Under the pieces are notes generated by a model. It was not told the DNA's origin. It was given only the letters and a program-made list of their open reading frames with translations, and searched no databases. Shown in pieces: positions 11,028-21,939 of a stretch of 64,000 nucleotides of DNA. Source of the DNA: Linyphia triangularis (taxonomy: Eukaryota; Arthropoda; Arachnida; Araneae; Linyphiidae); contig OZ021730.1 in the NCBI GenBank assembly GCA_963978545.1, forward strand, positions 3,822,201 through 3,886,200, written 5' to 3'. Position 1 is the first letter of the stretch. Each line of letters begins with the position of its first letter. Both the position numbers and the translations under genes were made by a program.

Positions 11028-12242
11028 ATGCCGACAACTAGAGGAATGATGGAAGACCAAATGAAGCAGTTGATGGAAATGATTGTTGGAATGAAGGCCC
11101 AACAGGAAACCACCGCCGCTGAAATAAAAGCCGGACAAGAATCAACCGCTGCTACAATCGCCGCTGGTCAAGCGCTTCAAGAAACGACAAATGCCGAACT
11201 CGCCGCTACAATCGCCGCTGGTCAAGCCCGTCAAGAAACGACAAATGCCGAACTCGCCGCCGCAATTGCCGCCAGTCAAGAAGCGACATCATTAGATATT
11301 AAAGCTTTGCAAAACGCAACGTCATCTGACATGAAAGCGTTGGCTGATAAGTGCGAGTCCACATCAGCAGCCGTAATCAAGATCAGAGAAGAGATGAAAA
11401 CCGAGCTAGCCTCAATGGTAGAATCTACAATTATGGAGACAACATCATCGGTCCTGCATTCCGTGAAAGAAGACGTTCTCATTGCTGTAAGGAATGAAAT
11501 GAAAGAAGAAGTTTCCACCCTGAAAAAAGAGCAGGGAAGGTTTATTGACGCTATGGAAGAGAAACTTCGAAAACTGGAAATTCGCGGTACTGTGGCAGCT
11601 GCATCACCGAACTGGGAGGAGGTTTCCACTGCAGTTTTAGCACCACGTTCCAACATCAAAGTGGCCACTTTTGATGGAAAGTCTTCCTGGCGCGTTTATC
11701 AAACGCAGTTTGAAATTATTGCTTCTGCGAATGGTTGGGACGATACTTCGAAGGTATTCCATCTCGCAGCATCTCTTCGAGGTGAAGCTGCTGACATTTT
11801 ACAGACACTACCTGAAGAGAAGCGGGGAGAATTCGTGGCGCTGGCAAGTGCGTTGGAGTTAAGGTTTGGGGAGCAGCATCTAAAGGATTACAACAGACTG
11901 CAACTGAAAGTGAGACATCAGAAGGCCAATGAAACTCTTCAAGAATTGGCATCGGATATAGAAAGACTGTCGCTCCTCGCTTTCCCTGACTGTCCCCCGG
12001 ATGTACGAGACGATCTTTCTCTGCAGTATTTCATCGACGCTATTCAAGATCCCGATGTGCAGCAGGCGGTAAGGTTATCCCAAAACAAAAACCTGAAGTC
12101 GGCCCTCGTGTACGCCATGAGAGTAGAAGCCACGCAGCTAGCTTCTGGAAAAGACCGACGATATGTGCGTGGTGCATTAGCCGAGGATTCTTCTGACTTT
12201 GTCACCAGAAAGCTTCGAGAACTGGAGAGCAAAATTGATTGA
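11028..12242 (+). pseudogene. gag of retrotransposon copy A, ended by a nonsense codon
   Basis: 404 codons from an ATG 32 bp after the 5' LTR. Residues about 20-90 are repeats of the type AGQARQETTNAELAA, followed by a long coiled-coil-like part and then a capsid-like domain (VYQTQFEIIASANGWDD, LRGEAADIL). Such Gag proteins form the particle in which reverse transcription occurs. The TGA at 12240-12242 stands where copy B has an arginine codon, so the stop is a point mutation and the frame continues directly into the next entry. Compared with B it lacks about 20 codons in the coiled-coil part but keeps about 30 codons that B has lost. Confidence 0.85.
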
Positions 12243-13592
12243 ATGATGAGAAGCTATCCCGGAGCCAGGGATCGAAGGACCAGAGTCGTTTGCTGGCACT
12301 GCAAACGGGAAGGGCATCTACGACGAAACTGCCTTGATTTGAAAAAGAGAAGGGATAACACTACCACGGATTCTCTACAACTGAATCTAAGAAGATGTCA
12401 TCTCGCAGGGCAGAAGCTGCAATGTAGAACAGGTGAAGCCCCGACCAGTCGTTTCCACGTTTCATCCCGACAAGGAGGAAACCAGGGTTTATTCGTGAAG
12501 GGGGAGATCAACGGAACTCCATGTCGTCTAATCGTCGATTCGGGAGCGAACGTAACGATCGTAAGGACGGACGTGGCTCGTCGCCTGAACAGCCGACTCC
12601 TCTACACAGCACCCTCTGTTTCTCTACAAACTGTGTCTGGTGGTAATATCTCTGTTCATGGGAAATTGCAAGTGGACATTGCCCTTGGATTTAACACCTA
12701 CAAGCACACCGTTTATGTTGCCGAAATTGTAGATCCGTGCATTCTCGGACTAGACTTTTTGAAGAAAAGTGGAATTACGCTGAATTTTGAGAAAAGCCAG
12801 CTGCAAACATGGAGAGGCGAAGTTCCTTTGCACGATCTAGACATGAAAGAGCTGTGCGTATATCGGATTGTAGCTCATGAAGACAATGTCATAGAGAATG
12901 CTGAAGAGTCCACATCTATGGAAAGTACCTCTCCAGCCTCGGAGAGAGAACCGAAGAAAGCGACGTTGATGAAACCCTCCCAGGAAGTGGTTCATGTGGA
13001 AATGGACAAAGTTAGTGACGAGGGAATCGACATCCGTACTCCTGTTACAAGCATCGAACGGAGGTCCCGGGATCTATCAGCTGCACCCGCGGATGATTGG
13101 GACGCAATCTCAAAATCATATAACCAGCAAGATGGGGATCAGAAACTTTCACCGCTTCTGTTGGCATACGGGAGTGCAACTCACGAGACCACCGGATTTT
13201 CTCCATCTCTAACGATGTGTGGAAGAGACCTTAGGCTCCCCAGCAACCTCCTCTTTGGACAACCACCGGACACTCCTTCCTGGCCTGTCCAGTACCTAGA
13301 TGATCTGCAGGCACGTTTGGAAGCCGTACATCGGTTCGCCAGAGAGAGAAACAACATCATGACGGAGCGCATGAATATCCGGTACTATGCCAAGGCCATG
13401 GACCGTTCATTCCAGGAAGGTGACAAACGTCGGAAAGGACTCTCCCCTAAGCTCCAGACGAACTGGGAAGGGCCGTATGGGATCCTTAAGAAGATCAACG
13501 ACGTCGTGGTGAGGATTCAACGGGCAACTTCCTGTAAACCTAAAGTTGTACACAACAATAGACTAGCCCCATATTATGGTAGAAGTCATTGA
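12243..13592 (+). pseudogene. nucleocapsid, protease and integrase C-terminus of copy A
   Basis: The frame continues after the nonsense codon. Residues about 16-32 form a CCHC knuckle (CWHCKREGHLRRNC). At about residue 96 the retropepsin motif LIVDSGAN appears, followed by the usual ILGLDFL near residue 167. From about residue 297 the sequence jumps to the end of integrase (SPLLLAYGSATHETTGFSPS) and a GPY-type C-terminal module (NWEGPYGILKKI) ending APYYGRSH. The polymerase block that should stand between protease and integrase tail is missing without a frame break. Copy B has the same junction. Confidence 0.87.
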
Positions 13593-13644
13593 ATGGCTTA
13601 AGGACTTCACTGCCCGGGACGTGCAGTCTTTAAGAAGGGGGAAA

Positions 13645-14109
13645 TGTTGCACAAATTGTCTGTATATATTGTAAATAGTGACGTATTATTTCAAAATTCT
13701 ATTGTAATTTATTTTTATCTTATTTTATTTATTAATTAATAGCGATTATACAAGTTAGAAAAAGGTGGCAACACCTAAAGCCATCGAGAAGTTTCGAGAT
13801 ATTTCTTATCTATGAATTGGCTGGAAATTTCGAGAATGTCTCACGCGCTTGTATATAAAAGACTGGAGAACGGGAAAGTTTTCAGATTGACTTCGGATTT
13901 CGTTGAAAGCTGATCGCTTTGTTTACCTATTGGAGTGAGCTTGTATAATCGTTGAATTCGAAGTTATTTTTGTTGAAGCTTGTGTTGAAGCTTGAGAGTA
14001 ATTAAACTGTTGCCTGTGAATAAATTTTGTGAGTTTTCTGAAGAAAGAATAAATATTTTTATACCGTGAAAACTGTACCATCATTGCCTCAGCGGAAAAA
14101 TTCGTAACA
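13645..14109 (+). repeat. 3' LTR of retrotransposon copy A
   Basis: 465 bp, TGTTGCACAAATTG to AATTCGTAACA, preceded by the purine tract and followed by ATAT (14110-14113), which matches the duplication before the 5' LTR. Confidence 0.92.
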
Positions 14110-14509
14110 ATATGAAGAAGTTGTATATGATCGGCTGAACCGGAAAGATTTGCTTAGTTAGATTTTATTAGGTTAATCTATCTAATTTTACTCTCTGTGA
14201 CTATAAAAAATATGGAATTTGCGGATGTGTAACTAAAAAATTTTTATTATTTTTGTTCAGTACTTCCCATAAAAAGACCATTATATTTAAAATTTTCAGA
14301 AAACTTGCAAAATTTGTGGGGCCCCCAAATCCCTAGGCACGGGCCTAGTGGGCCTAATGGTAAATCAGGCCCTGGGCAGATTAGTAGTATACCTTAAGGG
14401 TATCCACACAGTAAAGCAATAAAGCGCACTAGCCAGAAGATTTCGAGAAAACAGGCTCTAAAGAGTTACTCAAAACTTATATACTAGTAGAGATTTCTGC
14501 TCTGCAACT

Positions 14510-14583
14510 ACCGGTGGCTAAGTGGTCAGCGTGCTGGGTTCCCGTACGGGCGATCTGGGTTCGATACCTCGTGGGATAAGTTT
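14510..14583 (+). mobile_element. tRNA-like SINE head in left palindrome arm
   Basis: CTAAGTGGTCAGCGTGCTGG and GGGTTCGATACC are A- and B-box-like at tRNA spacing, followed by a long T run. No acceptor stem closes, so it is not a tRNA gene. The same unit is found inverted at 15061-15140 because it lies inside the palindrome arms. Confidence 0.6.
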
Positions 14584-15060
14584 TTTTTTTTTTTTTTTTT
14601 TTAATTTATAATGTAACTGTTACAGCTAACTGAAATTTGAATTAAAGATACTTTTTTTTTTTAAATACATAATGTATTTTAATGAAGGTACATTAAAACT
14701 CTATTTACTATTCTCGCAAACAAGTGATTATAAATTTTGAGGTATTATAAGATCTAGAGAAATAAATGATTTTCGCAATAAACACGAAGAATCAGTTTTT
14801 ATATGGAAGAGTAGGAATGTTGTCCTATTGTACATAAGCAGGAAATCAGAAATTTTCAAAACCCTAACCGTACTTATCGAACAATGGTTCTACCCCTACC
14901 CAACCCACTTTACAAATTTAAAAATAAAATATTATCTTTAATTCAAATTTCAGTTAGCTGTAACTGTTACTTTATAAGTGGATGGAAAAAAAAATGAAAA
15001 AAAAAATAATAATAATAATAATAATAATAAAATAATAATAATAATAAAAAAAAAATAATA

Positions 15061-15140
15061 ATAAATTATCTCACAAGGTATCGAATCCAGATCGCTCGTA
15101 CGGGAACCCCTCACGTTGACCACTTAGCCACCGGAGAGCT
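15061..15140 (-). mobile_element. tRNA-like SINE head in right palindrome arm
   Basis: Inverted counterpart of 14510-14583 with several differences, for example CTCACGTTGACC in place of the inverse of GGTCAGCGTGCTG. It is followed outward from the loop by AAT repeats. Confidence 0.6.
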
Positions 15141-15247
15141 GCAGAGCAAAAATCTCTACTAGTATATAAGCTGTGCATAAACACTTTAGAGTCTGTTTTC
15201 TCGGAATCTTCTGGCTAGTGCGCTTTATTGCTTTACTGTGTGGATAC

Positions 15248-15711
15248 TGTTATGAATTTTTCCGCTGAGGCAATGATGGCACAGTTTTTACAGTATAAAA
15301 ATATTTATTCTCTCTTCAGAAAACTCACAAAATTTATCCACAGGCAACAGTGTAATCGCTCACAAGCTTCAACACAAGCTTTAGCAAAAACAACTTCGAA
15401 TACAGCGATTATACAAGCTCACTCCAATAGGTAAACAAAGCGATACGCTTTCATCGAAGTCCAAAGTTAATCTGAATCTTTCCCGTTCTCCAGTCCTTTA
15501 TATACAAGCGCGTGAGACATTCTCGAAATTTCCAGCCAATTCATAGAAAAGAAATATCTCGAAACTTCTCGATGGCTTTAGGTGTTGCCACCTTTTTCTA
15601 ACTTGTATAATGGCTATTAATTAATAAATAAAATAAGATAAAAATAAATTACAATAGAATTTTGAAATAATACGTCGCTATTTACAATATATACAGACAA
15701 TTTGTGCAACA
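15248..15711 (-). mobile_element. solo LTR, same family as copies A and B
   Basis: 464 bp of LTR in minus orientation, from TGTTATGAATTTTTCC to TTTGTGCAACA, with no internal sequence. Flanks are ATAC on the left and ATAT on the right; the uninserted left palindrome arm reads GTATACC here. A solo LTR arises by recombination between two LTRs of a full element. Confidence 0.88.
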
Positions 15712-15790
15712 ATATACCCTTAAGGTATACTACTAATCTGCCGAGTCTCATCCCGATCTGAATATCCGAGACAGTAAGGTCCCCTTGTTA

Positions 15791-15957
15791 ATGAAATGAC
15801 ATAAATTGTTGTCATTTAATGCCTATCTATAGTAAATGAAAATTAAAATAGCAAAAAACAGGGGGAGCCACTGGATATTCAATGACATGGGGATTTCAAA
15901 TATAAAATAAATATATTAGAAGTAATATTTTCGAGTTTTTAAATTATGTCATTTCAT
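15791..15957. mobile_element. 167-bp MITE flanked by TA
   Basis: Inverted ends ATGAAATGACATAAATT and AATTATGTCATTTCAT flanked by TA on both sides. The opposite palindrome arm (about 9930) lacks it and shows the empty site. A 167-bp relative is at 27353-27519 and a partial one at 8168-8236. TA duplications suggest the Tc1/mariner group. Confidence 0.72.
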
Positions 15958-17149
15958 TACGTGATCATTTTCGTACCTACTCGCCAATTTTTCAGGTTTT
16001 ATAGAAAGTAGTTTATAAATGCACTGGGCTGGAAAATTGTAATATAGCGAGTATTGGGAATGATCCTTACTATGACTTCCTCTTAACATTTAAAATTAGA
16101 TGCAAACACCAAGCACACGCTAACAACAGAAACGGCGCTTTGTTAATGAATATAAAATTTAGCAATGCGTGTAAAAGATTTAAATTAAAAACTTCGTTTT
16201 TATTTGCTATATTATTATGTACGCATTGAAAGATTATATCACCGAGCCAATGTTCTACTTGCAATCATTCACTAATGTTAGCAAACAACAACGCTCTGAT
16301 CTATGTTTTGCAGAAATTTGGTCCCAAGGCACGGAATCGCTTCCTTTATTTTTAGAAATGATTAAACAAGACGACGATTATGACAGACGATCTCACTTCG
16401 ATTGACAGTCTACCAAGTAGAAAGATATTTCTCCTATTCAAAGATGAAATTTTTGTTGTCTCCAAAGATGCTCAGGGCGTGATATTACGCAGGGCTATTG
16501 GGGCATATGTCCAGGGCTCCCCAATTTTAGGTGCCCCCAAATAATTCAGGTAGGCAAATCAAATTTTTGGAAATTCGAAAACAGAAGTTTCTTTAAAGCT
16601 TTTATTTATCTTGTAAAGAAGAGACTCGTTGTATTTAATTTCCATAAGCAAATACAACTGTATATTTTTACTTTCAATTACCCATACGAATACATATAGC
16701 ATTCGGTTAAAAAAAAATCTCTTTTTTTGTTGTTGCATTTCTCCACGTTTTGGAACATCCTGATTTCAAAGAAGTGATCTAGAAAAAATGTCTGTCTGTG
16801 TATATGTGTGTCTGTGGTCAGCATAACTCCCGAACAAATTGACCTACTATGTTCAAATTTGGTGTGTGGGTTGGTGATGGCACAGGGACCTACAATTAAG
16901 GTTTTCGTCAAAATCGCTCATGCGCATACGGTAGCTGCTACTGAAAAAATCATGTTTTTCCGTAATTGCTAAAAATCGGCCCAAACGATTTTGTCGAAAA
17001 TCACTGTGGTAATACCTCTTAAGATGTTCTAAACATCCCCACCTCCAAAATTTCCGTAAAAATGCTTTAATGCTGTAAAAAGTTCTTAAACGAATGCCTT
17101 TAACACAGAGCTCTATTTCCTTGAGATTATCAACAATAATTTTTTCTCC

Positions 17150-17345
17150 TCTCATCAGTTTCACTTATAAGAAAGGATATTTTAAAAATTATTGAAACAA
17201 GAATATTACGTTATGGTAAAAAATTTCGTCAAACTGGCCATTTTTTCTAAATGAATGATGAAAATATATAAAAACGGTAAATGACACAAATTGACATCAG
17301 TATTAAAGTGTAATTGAAAGTTGTGCGATGGTCCACACCCCTAGT
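17150..17345 (-). repeat. dispersed repeat shared with 5868-6125
   Basis: Reverse-complement copy. The stretch before it (about 16735-17150) begins CATTTCTCCACGTTTTGGAAC, a block also seen next to a TG run at 18258-18330. Confidence 0.55.
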
Positions 17346-17706
17346 TTTAATACATTTAACTATTTTTATGAACTTAAGTGTGTACATAGGATTGTAGAAA
17401 TTCTAGAATATCCATGTAACTGTACTGAATGTCATTTCCTGTGCAATTCATTTGATGCATTTGATAGTTTTGCTTATTAAAATTTATTATTCACGCAAAA
17501 TTTATTTTATTAAAATTGGTATATGAGGCCTCTTTTCTATGTATCACGTGGTTTTTTTAAAGTTATTTATCAAAAGAAGGGGGCCCTCATTAGTGTTTGC
17601 GCCCTGGGCCCTTGCATTTGTAAGTCGAGCCATAAAGATGTTCCTAATTGATTTCCAATGAGACCTAATAGGAATTTTTTACGTTCAATTACACACATGT
17701 ATATAT

Positions 17707-18176
17707 TGTTGCACAAATTGTCTGTATATAGTGTAAATAGTGACGTATTATTTTAAAATTCTATTGTAATTTATTTTTATTTTATTTTATTTTTTTAACA
17801 GCGATTATACAGGTTAGAAAAAGGTGGCAACACCTAAAGCAATCGAGAAATTTCGAGACGTTTCTTTTCCGACGAATTGGCTGGAAATTTCGCGAATATT
17901 CTCAAGCGCCTGGTATTTAAAGACCGTAGATCGGGAAAGTTTTCAGATTGACTTCGGACTTCGTTGAAAGCTGATCGCGATCGCTTTGTTAACCTATTGG
18001 AGTGAGCTTGTATAATCGCTATATTCGAAGCTGTTCTTGTTGAAGCTTATATTGAAGATTAATAGTGATTGCACTGTTATCTGTGAATAAGTTTTGTGAG
18101 TTTTCTGAAGAGAATAAATATTAGTTTTTATTTTAAAAACTGTGCCATCATTGCCTCAGAGGAAAAATTCATAACA
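17707..18176 (+). mobile_element. solo LTR, diverged member of the copy A/B family
   Basis: 470 bp from TGTTGCACAAATTG to AATTCATAACA with ATAT directly on both sides (17703-17706 and 18177-18180). It differs from the other LTRs by many substitutions and small indels, so it is older. The surrounding target is ATGTATAT before and ATATACAT after. Confidence 0.87.
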
Positions 18177-18561
18177 ATATACATAGGGTAATGAAAGTAT
18201 GGCATTTGGTAAAAAAAAAATTCGATTTTTTTTTTTTTTTTTTTTTTTTTCCCCCCTTCATTTCTCCACATTGTGGAACATCCTGATTAAAAAATTGTGA
18301 TTCAGAAAAAATGTGTGTGTGTGTGTGTTCCGATTTACCCTACAGAAAGAGGAATTGGTACACTCGTTACAATTTATGTCTGGTGTTACTTAAAAGTTCA
18401 CAGGGTGCAAAAAACAAGTAATAATGCCTTGTGATGAATAGGAACACAATAATATTATCACGAAAAAAAAATCCACAGACAAAAAATTGTTTGTGTCAAA
18501 ATATCGGTCAAAACGAATTATCTCTTTGAAAGTGTGTCAACTCTTCTCCTAACCGAATACT

Positions 18562-18740
18562 GCCCATCTGATGGTTGTGTGGTTAACGCTCTGGCCCCGC
18601 ATGCCAAAGGTGCAGGGTTCGAATCCTGGGTTAGGCATGGATGTTGGTTGTGGTTCGTAATCCACGTTAGGCTGTAGGTTCCGGCCTGATTAGCCGTCAT
18701 TGTGCATAAAAATAGGTCGTTGAACGTACAAACCAACCAA
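18562..18740 (+). mobile_element. complete tRNA-derived SINE, family 2
   Basis: The head contains GTGGTTAACGCTCTGGCC and GGTTCGAATCC as A and B boxes; the tail ends in ACCAACCAA. It is flanked by an exact 14-bp duplication, CCTAACCGAATACT, at 18548-18561 and 18741-18754. The older copy is at 970-1141. Confidence 0.87.
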
Positions 18741-19110
18741 CCTAACCGAATACTAAACAACTTCATCCAAATAGTCTTTAAAACTTATCATATTTTTCAA
18801 TCTACTAGATGCTTGCTTGCCATAAGACTATAAATTCTGTAAAATATTTTCTTTAAGGAGAAAAGCATCCTCATTTGTTTAAAAAAATATCTTCATTCCT
18901 GGGTGCTTTATGTAAAACAGGCCTATATAGCAACAATCTTGTTGGTGTAAAACTTTGCTAACATAGAGTCTTATACCTATAGTGCATTTTTCCATCTAGC
19001 TTATAGCTAACTAAATCATCTATTGAAAAACTACTGGAACAACTAGGTTTTCTGCCATTCGGAAACTAGGCTCCTCTTCTGACATTTATTCAAACCTGCA
19101 CTTTTGATTA

Positions 19111-20382
19111 CCGTAAAATGGGGTGAATCGGAACACTTTTCAACTTTCGAGGTAATAATCGGTAGTAATAAGATCGTTAAGGAACATATTTTTGACATAG
19201 AAACTTGGGTCTTACCTTCTTCTTTAAGAATCAACTCAAAATTTTTTGTAAAAACTAGGACTTTAATTTATTTTGAATTTTTTCATAGTGTTCCGATTCA
19301 CCCCGCAGAAAGGGGTGAATCGGAACACTCGTTACAATTTATGTCTGATCTTATTTAAATGTTTACAGGGTGACAAAAAGCAAATAATAATGCATTGTGG
19401 TGAATAGGAACACAAAATTATCATAAAAAAAATCATTTAATATGACGGATAAAATTTGTGTTTGTCAATTGTCAAAACAAATCATATGTTTGAAAACGTA
19501 TCAACTCTTATGTAACTCTCCTATAACTCATCCAAATAGTCTTTAAAATTAAAAATACTTTTTAATCTACTTTATGTTGGCGTGTCGTATGACTCCAAAT
19601 TCTTTAAAATATCTTGAGAAAGAAGAAAAGCATTCTCATTTGTTTCAGAAAATCTCTTCGTTCATAAGCGCTTTTTGTAAAACACACTTATATAGCAATA
19701 ATCTTGTGGGTGTAAAACTTTGCTCACATAGTCTTCATACATTTTTCCATATAACTTAAAGATAACGAAGTCATTTAGAGAAAAAACCACTGGAACAATC
19801 GGGTTTTCTGCCATACGGAAACTAGGCTCCTCTTCTGATATTTATTCAAGCCTGCAATCTTGATTACTGTCTTGAAGATAGTAATTAGACTCTTCTTCAG
19901 TCGTTGAATCTTGTGTGGAACATATTCTTGCTAAAAACAGCTTTTTAATATCACTTTTCAAGTGTTCCGATTCTCCCCGTAAATCTCAAAATAGAGACGA
20001 GGCAAAACATAAAAATTCGTAAAATAAAAGTTTTTAAAACCAAATTAAATTAAGTATTGCATGCTGTTGTGGATGTTTATACTTATCTAAAAATATATTA
20101 GTTAAGTCTATAACTGGTACATGTTATTAATTACGGGATAAGTTTTGGAGAGGTTAAAACTCATTGGATTGTATGCACGCTGTTTCAGAATTTAAAAAAA
20201 AAAAAAGGCCAGTGTTGAAAGCCCCACAAAACATGTTCCAAGATTAAAAACATGTTAACCAAATGAAAAATATATATATAATTAATAAAACTGCTTTATT
20301 TGTGTAAAATAATAATTTCTTTGTAATTTCATGAAGTTTCGTTCCTATTCACCCCGCTGTTCCTATTCACCCCATTTTACGG
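19111..20382. mobile_element. mariner-type TIR element, 1,272 bp, TA target
   Basis: Inverted ends CCGTAAAATGGGGTGAAT and ATTCACCCCATTTTACGG, flanked by TA on each side. The sequence GATTACTG at about 19863 shows the uninserted form of the target. Internal blocks are homologous to the host element. No long transposase frame is left, so it is non-autonomous or decayed. Confidence 0.72.
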
Positions 20383-20520
20383 TACTGCCTTGAATGGAGT
20401 AGTTAGAATCTTCTTGAGACGTTGAATCTTGCGTGGAACATAAAATCTTGCTGAAAAACCGCTTTTCAAACACCACTTTTCTTGTGTTCCGATTCACCCC
20501 GCAAGATACCTCGTATTCTA

Positions 20521-21580
20521 ATTGATGAAATAACAAAAGTCAAGTACCCTTGTAAATCGGGGAAGGTCTTTATTCATTGTATGTAAAATCATGAGGGGTC
20601 GTCTACATATTAAAACTAAACAAAACTTTAAAAAAGTTCAATGGCAACCCCATAATATTATACCACATTTAGATTTAGAATCCAGAAAAACGTCTAAATA
20701 CTAAATTTCATAATTTTCCGAGGAGTGGTTAGTAATTTAAATGATGTCAAAAAAAGGGCAAATTAATGTTAAAAAGAAAATGCATATTTTAGCCACAAAT
20801 TCTTAAATAGTTAATAAATTAGTTAATAACTTAAATAGTTAATGTATTAGTTAATAACCTAAATAGTTGATTCTTAAATAGTTTAATTATCAATTAATAA
20901 AACAAGTTTTAAATTTTTTTAAATAGAAACATATATATATATATATATATATGTATATATTTTGCTTCCATTAAAATTATCATGGTTGGAAACGCTTCCA
21001 GAAATTTTTTTGTTCCATTTTGACTTTTGGTTCTCAATATTTAAACAAAAATGTAAAAAAGCTCACTTTAAGGGACCGTATAATAGATTACGTCTTGAAG
21101 CACGCAAACGATCGGATTTTTCGGAGCGCGCTAAAAAAATTTGCCCTCAAGATCGTTCAAAACGTTTTCACTCATAAGTGACGTGTTTCTCAACAAAAAG
21201 AAATGAAATTTTAATCTAGAGTAAACAAAGTATTCTAAATCGAATGAAAATATAAAAAATAAGGGTTCGTATTGAAATTTTTAAAGGCAGATTTAAATTT
21301 ACTTAGTATACAGTCCCCTAGGAAAATGTTTTGCTCTAGATATGTAGAAAATCGTAAACAAAACATTTTGGTGCAAACCGCAAGATTCTACGATAATTAG
21401 AACCGAAGATAAAGCCATAGTTGTTGTTTTTTTGCGTAATATGTACGTGTTAGTAATTACGGGATAAGTTTTGGAGAGGTAAAAACTCTCTGGATTGCCA
21501 ACCCCCACAAAACATATTAGCTAAGTCAAAAAATATATGCAATGGACAATGGATAAGTTGAGCATTTTTAAAAAAAAATT
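20521..21580. other. AT-rich, no gene recognised
   Basis: Contains an AT dinucleotide run at about 20932-20952 and a short repeat of TTAAATAGTTAAT-type units at about 20800-20880. No convincing coding sequence. Confidence 0.5.
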
Positions 21581-21582
21581 TT

Positions 21583-21939
21583 TAGCTTCTAGACCGAGAG
21601 GTTGTGGGTTCGAGTCCCGTGTAAGTTGGTTGTATTGGTTGTATTCAGATTATCTGGCGCCGTCAGCAACACGAGGGCTATAATGCGCCGAAACATTTCG
21701 TCATTTAACAAACCAACATACATTTACAAACATCCATGCCAACACGGGACTCGGAACCCGCAACCTCGCGGTCTAGAAGCCAGCACGCTAACCACTATAC
21801 CGTTTGGTCGGCGAGTCCCGTGTAAGGCATGGGTGTTTGTAAATGTATGTTGCCTTGTCTAATGACGAATGTTTCGGCGCATTATTATAGCCCTCGTGTG
21901 TTGCTGACGGCGCCAGATAATCTGAAAACAATCAATCAG
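21583..21939 (+). mobile_element. SINE family 1 copy split by another SINE
   Basis: The outer copy runs 21583-21625 and resumes at 21812-21939. Its B-box region GAGTCCCGTGTAAG is duplicated around the inserted SINE. It ends GATAATCTGAAAACAATCAA. Confidence 0.85.
21626..21811 (-). mobile_element. SINE family 1 inserted in a SINE family 1 copy
   Basis: Full-length minus-strand copy flanked by an exact 15-bp duplication, CGAGTCCCGTGTAAG, at 21611-21625 and 21812-21826. The duplicated target is the host SINE's own B-box region. Confidence 0.9.

Larger units (their letters stand above)
10531..14109 (+). mobile_element. Ty3-type LTR retrotransposon copy A, internally deleted
   Basis: Two 465-bp LTRs, 4-bp target duplication ATAT on both sides, a primer-binding site at 10997-11012 (TGGTGTCAGAAGTGGG, matching the 3' end of tRNA-Leu) and a purine tract AAGAAGGGGGAAA just before the 3' LTR define a complete element of 3,579 bp. 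The coding part holds Gag, a CCHC knuckle, an aspartic protease and only the C-terminal end of integrase. Reverse transcriptase, RNase H and the integrase core are absent, and copy B at 48.6-52.2 kb lacks exactly the same block. It could only move with enzymes supplied by a relative. Confidence 0.9.
9983..14374. mobile_element. hAT-like element split by an LTR retrotransposon
   Basis: The ends CAGGGCCTGATTTA and TAAATCAGGCCCTG are perfect inverted repeats of hAT type. Flanks repeat GGCAGA (9977-9982 and 14375-14380), and the unoccupied sequence is present inverted in the right palindrome arm. The duplication reads as 6 bp, short for hAT. Without the LTR element (10531-14109) and one ATAT it is about 0.8 kb and non-coding. 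Confidence 0.72.
9689..16095. repeat. long inverted repeat with insertions in both arms
   Basis: Left-arm sequence 9689-9982 plus 14375-14583 is the reverse complement of right-arm sequence 15061-15247, 15712-15790 and 15960-16095. Landmarks on the left are AGTGCATTTAGAAACTAC, AAGGGGACCTTAC, TAGTATACCTTAAGGGTATC and CTAAGTGGTCAGCGTG; each recurs inverted on the right. Removing the insertions leaves arms of roughly 400-500 bp around a T-run/AAT-run loop. Related hairpins lie at about 27264-27610, so this looks like a fold-back transposon family. Confidence 0.75.
18340..20505. mobile_element. TIR element remnant hosting a copy of its own family
   Basis: Sequence 18340-19110 matches 19290-19960 in the same order (ACTCGTTACAATTTATGTCT, then GGTGCAA or GGTGACA near AATAATGC, then CTCATTTGTTT). 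A short right end with TTCCGATTCACCCCGC lies at 20385-20505. A younger full copy (19111-20382) and a SINE (18562-18740) have inserted into it. No transposase frame was recognised. Confidence 0.55.

Noticed and set aside
16217..16405. 62-codon frame beginning MYALKDYITEPMFYLQ
   Set aside because: No family recognised and no splice-supported context. It may be a transposon fragment, but support is lacking.
16469..17620. CAGGGC and GCCCTG motifs as ends of a hAT element
   Set aside because: The ends do not match beyond a few bases and no target duplication is visible.
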